Source: Candidatus Rokuibacteriota bacterium (GTDB lineage Bacteria; Methylomirabilota; Methylomirabilia; Rokubacteriales; JACPHL01). From it: a DNA stretch of 5,110 nt. Shown one piece after another: positions 1-5,110 of this stretch. A model generated the notes under the pieces. The model was not told the DNA's origin. It saw only the letters and a list, made by a program, of their open reading frames with translations, and did not search any database. The position numbers and the translations under genes are program-made. The DNA is taken from assembly GCA_016188625.1 (NCBI GenBank), contig JACPHL010000258.1:1-5110 (forward strand), written 5' to 3'. Position 1 is the first letter of the stretch. Each line of letters starts with the position of its first letter.

Positions 1-84
1 ATCTCCGGGGTCACGGTGGTCACCGCCAAGGACCACCGCCAAAGTGACGTCTTCCGGCAGACCTCAAGCGATTTTTGTCAGTAG
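1..84 (+). CDS. Possible 3' end of an unrecognised upstream gene
   Basis: Frame 1 is open from the window edge to a TAG at 82-84, giving 27 residues that begin ISGVTVVTAKDHRQSD. In this frame 22 of 27 third codon positions are G or C, with second positions much lower, as in the genes downstream; the other two forward frames do not show this. That is the only support for coding. The tail matches no family I recognise and does not look like the end of a GspD secretin or GspC. It contains a direct repeat with a 13-base period (21-29 and 34-42) and an 8-base inverted repeat (14-21 with 31-38), so it could instead be non-coding. If real, it ends 135 bases before gspE. Confidence 0.3.
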   Translation: MSGVTVVTAKDHRQSDVFRQTSSDFCQ

Positions 85-128
85 AGAGGCCGGGGACCAG
101 GCACGGGGGTAATCGTACCTTTACGCCG

Positions 129-147
129 CTCTCGAAATGGGCGAGAG
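129..147. repeat. Small inverted repeat upstream of the gspE promoter
   Basis: CTCTCG at 129-134 is the exact reverse complement of CGAGAG at 142-147, with a seven-base AT-richer loop between. No run of T follows, so it is not a standard intrinsic terminator. It lies about 30 bases upstream of the -35 box, where an activator or repressor site could sit, but no known operator is recognised. A six-base stem can arise by chance. Confidence 0.3.
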
Positions 148-177
148 TTGCCTCAGGAAGTGAACCCCGGGAGAACC

Positions 178-207
178 TTGACTTTTTCAGTGGCCTGACG
201 CGATAAT
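178..207 (+). promoter_or_regulatory. Sigma-70-type promoter for the gsp operon
   Basis: TTGACT at 178-183 matches the -35 consensus at five of six bases and GATAAT at 202-207 matches the -10 consensus at five of six, with an 18-base spacer. This falls in the AT-richest stretch of an otherwise very GC-rich window and directly precedes gspE. Initiation normally occurs 5 to 9 bases after the -10 box, which would put the first transcribed base near 212-216, only about 4 to 8 bases before the gspE ATG. No extended -10 TG is present. Because the genes downstream overlap or nearly touch, this promoter probably drives the whole gspE-gspK unit. Confidence 0.6.
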
Positions 208-219
208 AGCGGCCACGCT

Positions 220-1923
220 ATGGACCCCTCCCCCCGCGAATCGCTCGGGTCGCTCCTGGTCGAGGCCGGCGTCCTGACCGAGGCGGAGCTGGCCCCGGCC
301 CTGGAGCGCCAGCTGGCCACGGGCGAGCCGCTGGCCGACGCCCTGGTGGCGCTTGGGTACTGCCGGCCGGAGGAGATCGCCCAGGCCCTGGCCCGGCGGT
401 GGGGCCTCGCCTACATCGCCCCCGACGAGTTCCCCTCCACGCCGCCGGCCCTCAAGCACCTCTCCGCCGAGTACATGCGCCAGTACCGCGTCTGCCCCGT
501 GGCCGTCGAGGGCGGGGGCCTCCTGATCGCGTGCGCCGATCCCTCCGACCTCACCCTGCTCGACGACCTCCGCTCGGTGCTGGGCGGCGAGATCCGGCTG
601 GCCGTGGCCCCGGAGGGGGCGGTCCTGGCGGCGATCGACCGCTACTTCGGCACGGGCTCCACCGCGGTCCAGAAGGTGGTGGAGACGATCCGGGAGGACG
701 AGCTGGGGCCGGCCGAGGAGGACGTGGATCATCTCCGGGACCTGGCCTTCGAGGCCCCGGTGGTCCGGCTCGTGAACCTCCTCATCGAGAACGCGGTGGG
801 GGCCAGCGCCTCGGACATCCACCTCGAGCCGTTCGAGGAGAGCCTCCGGGTCCGCTACCGGATCGACGGCGTCCTCTTCGACGTCGAGGCCCCGCCGCGC
901 CGCCTCCTGCCCGCCATCACCTCCCGGATCAAGATCATGGCCGAGCTCAACATCGCCGAGCGCCGGCTCCCCCAGGACGGGCGCATCCGGATGAACCTCC
1001 TGGGCCGGCGGCTCGACATCCGAGTCTCCACGGTCCCCACCATCCACGGCGAGAGCGTGGTGATGCGCCTCCTCGACCGCTCGGCCATCCTCCTGCCGCT
1101 CCCGCGCCTGGGCCTCGATCCACGGACCCAGCGCCAGCTGGAGCGGCTGATCGAGCGCCCCCACGGGATGCTCCTGGTCACCGGGCCCACCGGCTCCGGG
1201 AAGACCACCACCCTCTACGCGGCCCTCGACAAGATCAACCTGCCGGGGAAGAAGATCATCACCATCGAGGAACCGGTCGAGTACCAGCTCAAGGGGGTCA
1301 ACCAGATCGCGGTCAAGCCGAAGATCGGGCTCACCTTCGCCACCGGCCTCCGCCACATCGTCCGCCAGGACCCGGACGTCATCATGGTCGGGGAGATCCG
1401 GGACTCCGAGACCGCCGAGATCGCCATCCACTCGGCACTGACCGGGCACCTGGTCTTCTCCACCCTGCACACCAACGACGCCCCGGGCGCCATCACCCGG
1501 CTCCTGGACATGGGGGTGGAGAGCTACCTCCTGGCCTCCGTCCTGGAGGGCATCGTGGCCCAACGCCTGGTCCGCCTCATCTGTCCGGCGTGCCGGGCCC
1601 CGGAGGCCGCCGACCCCAAGACCCTCCGCGCCCTGGGCGTGGACGAGCTCCCCCAGAAGATCACGCTCTCCCGCGGCAAGGGGTGCCCCGAGTGCCGCCA
1701 GACCGGCTACCGGGGCCGGACGGGGATCTACGAGCTCCTCGTGATCGGGGAAGAGCTCCGCTCGATGACCGTGCGGAAAACCCCGGGCAACGAGCTGCGC
1801 CGGCGCGCCCTCGAGCTCGGGATGCGGGGCCTCCGCGAGGACGGCTGGGCCAAGGTCGTGGCCGGGCTCACCACGGTGGACGAGGTCCTCCGGGTCAGCC
1901 AGGAGGAGAACGGGGCCGAGTGA
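220..1923 (+). CDS. gspE: Type II secretion system ATPase GspE
   Basis: Cytoplasmic hexameric ATPase that powers pseudopilus assembly by the T2SS, docking on GspL and GspF at the inner membrane. The 567 residues are of normal family length. Residues 1 to about 145 form the N-terminal region, with two MshEN-like repeats at 8-31 and 37-60. The ATPase part follows, with conserved SDIHLEP at 198-204, Walker A GPTGSGKTT at 322-330, the Asp box (IEEPVEY, 349-355), Walker B ending in VGEIRD (catalytic Glu392), and the His box with H410 and H417. C455, C458, C489 and C492 form the tetracysteine zinc site typical of GspE. The ATG follows an in-frame TGA at 196-198 with no other usual start between, but it has no Shine-Dalgarno sequence. 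The paralogue PilB is the main alternative; the GspF and pseudopilin genes downstream decide for GspE. Confidence 0.96.
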   Translation: MDPSPRESLGSLLVEAGVLTEAELAPALERQLATGEPLADALVALGYCRPEEIAQALARRWGLAYIAPDEFPSTPPALKHLSAEYMRQYRVCPVAVEGGGLLIACADPSDLTLLDDLRSVLGGEIRLAVAPEGAVLAAIDRYFGTGSTAVQKVVETIREDELGPAEEDVDHLRDLAFEAPVVRLVNLLIENAVGASASDIHLEPFEESLRVRYRIDGVLFDVEAPPRRLLPAITSRIKIMAELNIAERRLPQDGRIRMNLLGRRLDIRVSTVPTIHGESVVMRLLDRSAILLPLPRLGLDPRTQRQLERLIERPHGMLLVTGPTGSGKTTTLYAALDKINLPGKKIITIEEPVEYQLKGVNQIAVKPKIGLTFATGLRHIVRQDPDVIMVGEIRDSETAEIAIHSALTGHLVFSTLHTNDAPGAITRLLDMGVESYLLASVLEGIVAQRLVRLICPACRAPEAADPKTLRALGVDELPQKITLSRGKGCPECRQTGYRGRTGIYELLVIGEELRSMTVRKTPGNELRRRALELGMRGLREDGWAKVVAGLTTVDEVLRVSQEENGAE

Positions 1924-3143
1924 TGCCGGTCTTCACCTACCGGGCGACCGACCGGGTCGGGCGGATGATCGACGGCACCATGGAGGCGGCGAGCCGGCGC
2001 GCCGTGGTCGAGCGGCTCCACCGGGAGGAGTACTACCCCGTGGCGGTGGAGAGCGCCGAGATCCGGGCCGGGTGGCGGCAGCTCGTCCCGGAGCTCCCCT
2101 TCCAGCGGGTCACCTCCAAGGACCTCCTGGCCCTCACCCGGGAGCTGGCGACCCTGGTCGACGCGGGGCTCCCCCTCGACCGCGCCCTCCAGATCCTCGG
2201 GGAGCTGACCGGCCATCCCCGGCTCCAGCGGATCGTCCAGGACCTGACCCGGAGCGTCCGGGGGGGCAACTCCCTCGCCGAGGCCCTGGCCCGCCACCAC
2301 CCGCGCCCGTTCTCCCGCCTCTACATCAACATGGTCCGGGCCGGGGAGAAGGGAGGCGTCCTCGAGATCGCCCTCAAGCGCCTCACCGGGTTCCTCGAGG
2401 CGGCCCAGGAGCTCCGCGAGGCGATCGTCTCCGCCCTCATCTACCCGACGCTCCTCGCCGTCGTCGGGTCGGGGGCGGTCGTCTTCCTCCTGACCTTCGT
2501 CCTCCCCCGCTTCGCCGTCATCTTCGCCGATCTGGGGCAGGCCCTTCCGCTCCCGACCCGGATCCTCCTGGCGGTCTCCGAGGGGATCCAGACCTACTGG
2601 TGGGGGCTGCTGCTCCTCGGCCTGCTGACGCTCCTCGGCTGGCGGGCGGCGACCGGCACCGAGGCCGGGCGGCTCGCCTGGGACCGCTGGCTCCTCGGAA
2701 CCCCCCTCCTCGGGGGGCTCCTCCTCCGGCTCGAGGTCGCCCGCTTCGCCCGAACCCTCGGCACCCTGCTCCAGGCCGGCGTCCCCGTCCTCCAGGCCCT
2801 CGCGGTCGTCAAGGAGGTCGCGGTCAATCGCGTCGTGGTCGAGGCCCTCGAGCGGCTCCACGAGGGGATCAAGCGGGGCGGCGGGATCGCCTCGCCCCTG
2901 GCCGCCAGTCGGGTCTTCCCGTCCCTGGCCGTCCACATGGTCCGGGTCGGGGAGGAGACCGGCCGGCTCGAGGAGATGCTCTCGAAGGTGGCCGACGTCT
3001 ACGAGGGCGAGGTCCGGACGGCCGTGAAGCGGCTCATCGCGGTCCTGGAGCCCGCCATCATCCTCACGCTGGGCGTGGTGGTCCTCCTCATCGTGGTGGC
3101 GATCCTCCTCGCCATCTTCGGGATCAACGAGCTGCCGCTCTAG
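1923..3143 (+). CDS. gspF: Type II secretion system inner-membrane platform protein GspF
   Basis: Polytopic inner-membrane protein at the base of the T2SS, thought to couple GspE ATP hydrolysis to extraction of pseudopilins from the membrane. The 406 residues match the usual family length, and the start MPVFTYRA is typical. Two homologous T2SSF domains are visible: each carries a matching block, NMVRAGEKGGVLE (136-148) and HMVRVGEETGRLE (338-350). Hydrophobic segments lie at about 170-194, 224-241 and 376-400, the standard three-helix pattern. The ATG shares its A with the gspE stop (TGATG), so translation is probably coupled. AGGAGG at 1901-1906 is strong but 16 bases away, longer than ideal. 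PilC of type IV pili is the paralogue; the pseudopilin genes next door favour GspF. Confidence 0.95.
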   Translation: MPVFTYRATDRVGRMIDGTMEAASRRAVVERLHREEYYPVAVESAEIRAGWRQLVPELPFQRVTSKDLLALTRELATLVDAGLPLDRALQILGELTGHPRLQRIVQDLTRSVRGGNSLAEALARHHPRPFSRLYINMVRAGEKGGVLEIALKRLTGFLEAAQELREAIVSALIYPTLLAVVGSGAVVFLLTFVLPRFAVIFADLGQALPLPTRILLAVSEGIQTYWWGLLLLGLLTLLGWRAATGTEAGRLAWDRWLLGTPLLGGLLLRLEVARFARTLGTLLQAGVPVLQALAVVKEVAVNRVVVEALERLHEGIKRGGGIASPLAASRVFPSLAVHMVRVGEETGRLEEMLSKVADVYEGEVRTAVKRLIAVLEPAIILTLGVVVLLIVVAILLAIFGINELPL

Positions 3144-3149
3144 AACCCC

Positions 3150-3620
3150 ATGGACCGGCTCCGCCCGTCCCCCGGCCCCCGATCCCGCGGCCTCGGGCCT
3201 CTGCGGGGCCCCGACGGCTTCACCCTCATCGAGCTCCTCGTCGTGGTCATCATCCTGGGGCTCCTGGCCGCGCTCGTGGGGCCGCGCCTCTTCGGCCGGG
3301 TCGGCCGCTCCAAGCAGGCCGCGGCCCAGGTCCAGATCGAGCTCTTCGGCACGGCCCTCGATCAGCTCCGGCTCGACCTGGGCCGCTACCCCACCACCGC
3401 CGAGGGGTTGGAGGCCCTCCGGACGAGCCCGAACCTCCCCGGCTGGGACGGCCCCTACCTGAAGAAGGAGCTCCCGCTGGATCCCTGGGGGAGCCCCTAT
3501 CACTACCGGAGCCCGGGCGAGCACGGGGAGTACGACCTCTGGTCCTACGGGGCCGACGGCGCCCCGGGCGGGGAGGGAGAGAACCAGGACGTCGTGAGCT
3601 GGGGCGGGGGGAAGGGATGA
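3150..3620 (+). CDS. gspG: Major pseudopilin GspG
   Basis: Main structural subunit of the periplasmic pseudopilus. The prepilin peptidase site is Gly23-Phe24, followed by TLIE (Glu28 is mature +5) and a hydrophobic helix to about residue 43; the mature protein is 133 residues, normal for GspG. Diagnostic features are the YPTTAEGLEAL motif (80-90), DPWG (111-114), and the C-terminal YGADG...GGEGEN...D loop (133-147) that binds calcium in characterised GspG proteins; acidic residues D136, E142, E144 and D147 are present, though exact ligands cannot be assigned by eye. The 23-residue leader is long and rich in Pro, Gly and Arg, while 6 to 10 is more common. The ATG sits 6 bases after the gspF stop with no Shine-Dalgarno sequence, and no in-frame GTG or TTG lies nearer the cleavage site, so the exact start is the least certain part. 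Confidence 0.94.
   Translation: MDRLRPSPGPRSRGLGPLRGPDGFTLIELLVVVIILGLLAALVGPRLFGRVGRSKQAAAQVQIELFGTALDQLRLDLGRYPTTAEGLEALRTSPNLPGWDGPYLKKELPLDPWGSPYHYRSPGEHGEYDLWSYGADGAPGGEGENQDVVSWGGGKG
3174..3210 (+). repeat. GC-rich nested inverted repeats in the gspG leader
   Basis: GGCCCC at 3174-3179 is the reverse complement of GGGGCC at 3205-3210. Inside it, CCCGC at 3184-3188 pairs with GCGGG at 3203-3207 (an alternative to the outer stem, since they share bases), and GGCC at 3189-3192 can pair with GGCC at 3196-3199. In mRNA this would fold tightly just after the gspG start codon. It may affect translation or message stability for the major pseudopilin, but such pairings are also expected by chance in DNA this GC-rich. 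Confidence 0.3.
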
Positions 3621-4063
3621 GGCCGGCGAGCCGCGGCGGCTTCACCCTCCTCGAGCTCCTGGTGGTCCTCGCCATCCTGGTGGTGAGCGCGGCCCTGGTC
3701 CTGCCGAGCCTCGGCCCCGGCACCGCGACCCTCCGCCTCCGGGCCGAGGCGCGCTCGATCGTCGCGCTCCTCCGCCAGGCCCGCCAGCTCGCCGTCAGCC
3801 AGCGTCGCCCCCATACCGTGGCGATCGACTCCCTGGGCCACGCGGTCGTGATCAGGGGCGACGACGCCGGCTCACCGGTCTCACGCCTGCCCCTCACCGG
3901 AGAAGTCCGTCTTAAGGCGGAGGAGGGCGAGCCCAGCTTGACCTTCACGCCTCGCGGGACGGCGCGCGAGACGACCTGGCTCCTCGAGGGCGCAGGCGGG
4001 CGGCGCTACCGGATCCACGTCGAGGCCGTGACGGGTCGGGTCTCGCTCCGGCGGGAGGCGTGA
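3617..4063 (+). CDS. gspH: Minor pseudopilin GspH
   Basis: Minor pseudopilin of the T2SS, thought to sit near the pseudopilus tip and link the I-J-K complex to GspG. The 148 residues begin with an 8-residue leader and prepilin peptidase site Gly8-Phe9, then TLLE (Glu13 is mature +5) and a hydrophobic helix to about residue 30. The soluble part fits the GspH/FimT pattern: a helix with ARSIVALLRQARQLAVSQ (45-62), then strands TVAID (67-71) and LTFTPRGTA (108-116). The ATG overlaps the gspG stop by four bases (ATGA), with a purine-rich GGGGGGAAGGG run immediately upstream that could act as a weak ribosome site. FimT of type IV pili is the alternative; gene order favours GspH. Confidence 0.88.
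   Translation: MRPASRGGFTLLELLVVLAILVVSAALVLPSLGPGTATLRLRAEARSIVALLRQARQLAVSQRRPHTVAIDSLGHAVVIRGDDAGSPVSRLPLTGEVRLKAEEGEPSLTFTPRGTARETTWLLEGAGGRRYRIHVEAVTGRVSLRREA
4053..4058 (+). promoter_or_regulatory. Ribosome binding site of gspI
   Basis: GGGAGG lies inside the end of gspH, 4 bases before the ATG at 4063 and 10 bases before a second in-frame ATG at 4069; a GTG at 4060 is too close to use it. The spacing does not cleanly choose between the two ATGs. The TGATG coupling with the gspH stop favours 4063. Confidence 0.5.
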
Positions 4064-4479
4064 TGCCCATGACCGGCCGGGTTCCCTCGGGCTGCTCCAG
4101 GTCGGCAGGGTTCACGCTTCTCGAGGTCCTGGTGGCGATGGCGATCCTGGCCGTGGCCGTGACGGCTGTCATGCAGCTCTTCGGCCAGGGGCTCCGCCTG
4201 GCCCGGGCCTCGGGGGAGCACCTCACCGCCACGCTCCTGGCCAGCCAGAAACTGACCGAGGTCGCCCAGGCGGGCCTCGAGCCGGGGGAGAGCCGGGGGG
4301 TCGAGGGGACCTACCGGTGGCAGGCCGCGGTCCGGCCCGTCCCCGAGCTCCAGCCCGTCGAGCTCCCCGAGGGGCTCCGGCCGACCGGCCAGCTCGTCCA
4401 GGTGGCGGTGCGGGTCGAGTGGGGGCGGGGGAAGGTCGTCGAGCTGACGACGCTGCGCGCCGTGGAGGCGACGCCGTGA
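4063..4479 (+). CDS. gspI: Minor pseudopilin GspI
   Basis: Minor pseudopilin that, with GspJ and GspK, forms the tip complex that starts pseudopilus assembly. The 138 residues carry a 16-residue leader cut at Gly16-Phe17, followed by TLLE (Glu21 is mature +5) and the helix VLVAMAILAVAVTAV (22-36). The conserved family elements are visible: a long helix with LLASQKLTE (58-66), YRWQ (84-87), and the strand VAVRVEW (114-120). The start at 4063 shares one base with the gspH stop (TGATG). An upstream GTG at 4060 or the ATG at 4069 (leader of 14) are alternatives that do not alter the mature protein. Confidence 0.9.
   Translation: MPMTGRVPSGCSRSAGFTLLEVLVAMAILAVAVTAVMQLFGQGLRLARASGEHLTATLLASQKLTEVAQAGLEPGESRGVEGTYRWQAAVRPVPELQPVELPEGLRPTGQLVQVAVRVEWGRGKVVELTTLRAVEATP
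4464..4468 (+). promoter_or_regulatory. Ribosome binding site of gspJ
   Basis: GGAGG lies in the end of gspI, 7 bases before the GTG at 4476, which is near-ideal spacing. It decides for that GTG as the gspJ start, which also gives a normal six-residue prepilin leader. Confidence 0.65.
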
Positions 4480-5078
4480 GGCGCCAGCACGGGTTCACCC
4501 TCCTTGAGCTTCTCCTGGCCCTGGCCATCCTGGGAGTGCTCGTGGCGATCCTCCTGGCCGGGCTCCGGATCGGGATCTCGGCCTGGGAGGGCGGGGAGGC
4601 GCGGGCCGAGGTGCACCAGCGCCTGCGCGCCATCGCCGGGCACCTCGAGGATGCCCTGGCCTCGGCCTACCCCTACCGCGCCAGGGTCGAGGGGCTGGAG
4701 CGACGGATCCTCTTCGAGGGCGAGCCCCATCGGGTCCGCTTCGTCACCGCCGGTGCGCCCCTGACCCTCCCCGCCCCGATCGCCTTCCACGCCGTGACCC
4801 TCGCCCTGGACGAGGACGTGGGGCTCACCCTGACCGAGAAACCCGTCCCGGCCGAGGCCCCGTTCGCGGGCGGCACCCGCCTCGTCCTCGACCCGGAGGT
4901 GCGCGCCCTCCGCTTCAGCTACCGCGCCGAGGGCGGGGGCTGGCAGGAGCGCTGGGATGGACAGGAGGCCGGGGGGCTCCCCACCGCCGTGCGGATCGAT
5001 CTCGCGGTCCGCTTCCGCGACCGGATCGAGACCCTCCCCGCCCTCATGATCCCCTTGCCCCTGGGGAAGGGCGCATGA
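4476..5078 (+). CDS. gspJ: Minor pseudopilin GspJ
   Basis: Minor pseudopilin of the tip complex with GspI and GspK. From the GTG the protein is 200 residues, a normal GspJ length, with the short leader MRRQHG cut before Phe7, then TLLE (Glu11 is mature +5) and a hydrophobic helix to about residue 29. Further family features are the helix with QRLRAIAGHLEDAL (48-61) and the C-terminal pattern of LRFSYR (145-150), W156, W160 and LPTAVRIDL (168-176). The open frame extends upstream through gspI, but the GGAGG 7 bases before the GTG, the four-base GTGA overlap with the gspI stop, and the leader length fix the start. Confidence 0.92.
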   Translation: MRRQHGFTLLELLLALAILGVLVAILLAGLRIGISAWEGGEARAEVHQRLRAIAGHLEDALASAYPYRARVEGLERRILFEGEPHRVRFVTAGAPLTLPAPIAFHAVTLALDEDVGLTLTEKPVPAEAPFAGGTRLVLDPEVRALRFSYRAEGGGWQERWDGQEAGGLPTAVRIDLAVRFRDRIETLPALMIPLPLGKGA

Positions 5079-5110
5079 TCCGCCGGGACGAGCGCGGCTT
5101 CGCCCTGGTC
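5075..5110 (+). CDS. gspK: Minor pseudopilin GspK, 5' end only
   Basis: Only the first 12 codons lie in the window, reading MIRRDERGFALV. The Arg-rich start, Gly8-Phe9 junction and FALV fit a prepilin leader of the GspK type, in which the mature start is often followed by ALV or ALI and position +5 is not Glu; +5 falls just beyond the window. The ATG overlaps the gspJ stop by four bases (ATGA), and a GGGGAAGGG purine run at 5063-5071 is suitably placed as ribosome site. Order after gspJ is the main reason for the name. GspK normally caps the pseudopilus tip and is the largest minor pseudopilin. Confidence 0.75.
   Translation, partial: MIRRDERGFALV

Noticed and set aside
49-76. Possible intrinsic terminator for an upstream gene: weak GTCT/AGAC stem (49-52, 59-62) before a run of five T at 72-76
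   Set aside because: The stem is only four pairs and is separated from the T run by about nine bases; it also precedes the TAG of the candidate upstream frame.
137-163. Tiny upstream open frame ATG to TGA, eight codons
   Set aside because: It lies upstream of the predicted promoter, has no ribosome site, and is too short to judge.
187-1563. Long minus-strand open frame (458 codons) opposite gspE
   Set aside because: It is the complement of an unmistakable ATPase gene. In DNA this GC-rich, stop codons are rare in antisense frames, and its product is Gly/Asp/Arg-rich with no recognisable domain.
399-1922. Plus-strand frame running through gspE and reading directly into gspF, suggesting an N-terminal extension of about 508 residues on GspF
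   Set aside because: The extension is Pro/Arg/Gly low complexity in the wrong frame of gspE. GspF proteins begin with MPVF and are about 400 residues, and the TGATG overlap marks the true start.
220-3143. Type IV pilus assembly genes pilB and pilC instead of gspE and gspF
   Set aside because: The following genes are pseudopilins in the order G-H-I-J-K, and GspG has the GGEGEN calcium-loop signature of T2SS major pseudopilins; no pilT or typical pilA is present.
1728-3524. Long minus-strand open frame (598 codons) opposite gspF and gspG
   Set aside because: Same antisense artefact: low-complexity Glu/Asp/Gly/Arg-rich product crossing three real genes, with no domain or ribosome site.
2072-3616. 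Plus-strand frame through gspF and gspG that continues into gspH
   Set aside because: The upstream part is a Pro/Arg/Gly-rich shadow; the GspH leader and its prepilin peptidase site fix the start at 3617.
4317-4475. In-frame upstream extension of gspJ into gspI
   Set aside because: It would place 53 Pro/Arg/Ala-rich residues before the prepilin site. The GTG at 4476 has a GGAGG 7 bases upstream and yields a normal leader.

Overview
The window is a clear stretch of a type II secretion system (T2SS, general secretory pathway) operon. Seven consecutive plus-strand genes are recognised in the canonical order gspE-gspF-gspG-gspH-gspI-gspJ-gspK, with gspK cut off by the window end after 12 codons. 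The DNA is very GC-rich (roughly 70% by eye, with G or C at almost every third codon position) and the organism must be diderm, because a T2SS spans two membranes. A high-GC lineage such as Methylomirabilota/Rokubacteria, Myxococcota and other former Deltaproteobacteria, or Acidobacteriota would fit, but the sequence alone does not decide this.

Layout: bases 1-84 may hold the last 27 codons of an unrecognised upstream plus-strand gene. Bases 85-219 are intergenic, visibly less GC-rich, and contain a small inverted repeat (129-147) and a good housekeeping-type promoter (178-207) only 12 bases before the gspE start codon. From 220 to the end the window is almost entirely coding. gspE/gspF and gspH/gspI overlap by one base (TGATG). 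gspG/gspH, gspI/gspJ and gspJ/gspK overlap by four bases (ATGA or GTGA). The only junction with a gap is gspF/gspG (6 bases), just before the major pseudopilin gene.

How the parts work together: GspE is the cytoplasmic ATPase and GspF the inner-membrane platform protein it acts on. Together they drive assembly of a short periplasmic pseudopilus built mainly of GspG. GspH, GspI, GspJ and GspK are minor pseudopilins thought to form and cap its tip. Each pseudopilin start carries a class III (prepilin-peptidase) leader ending in Gly before Phe. The secretin GspD, the inner-membrane proteins GspC, GspL and GspM, and the prepilin peptidase GspO are not in the window, so completeness and secreted cargo cannot be judged here.

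Nothing in the window looks like a new system. Points worth a second look are the nearly leaderless gspE transcript, the degenerate MshEN (c-di-GMP-binding type) motifs in GspE, and the unusually long, hairpin-rich, Shine-Dalgarno-less start of gspG.
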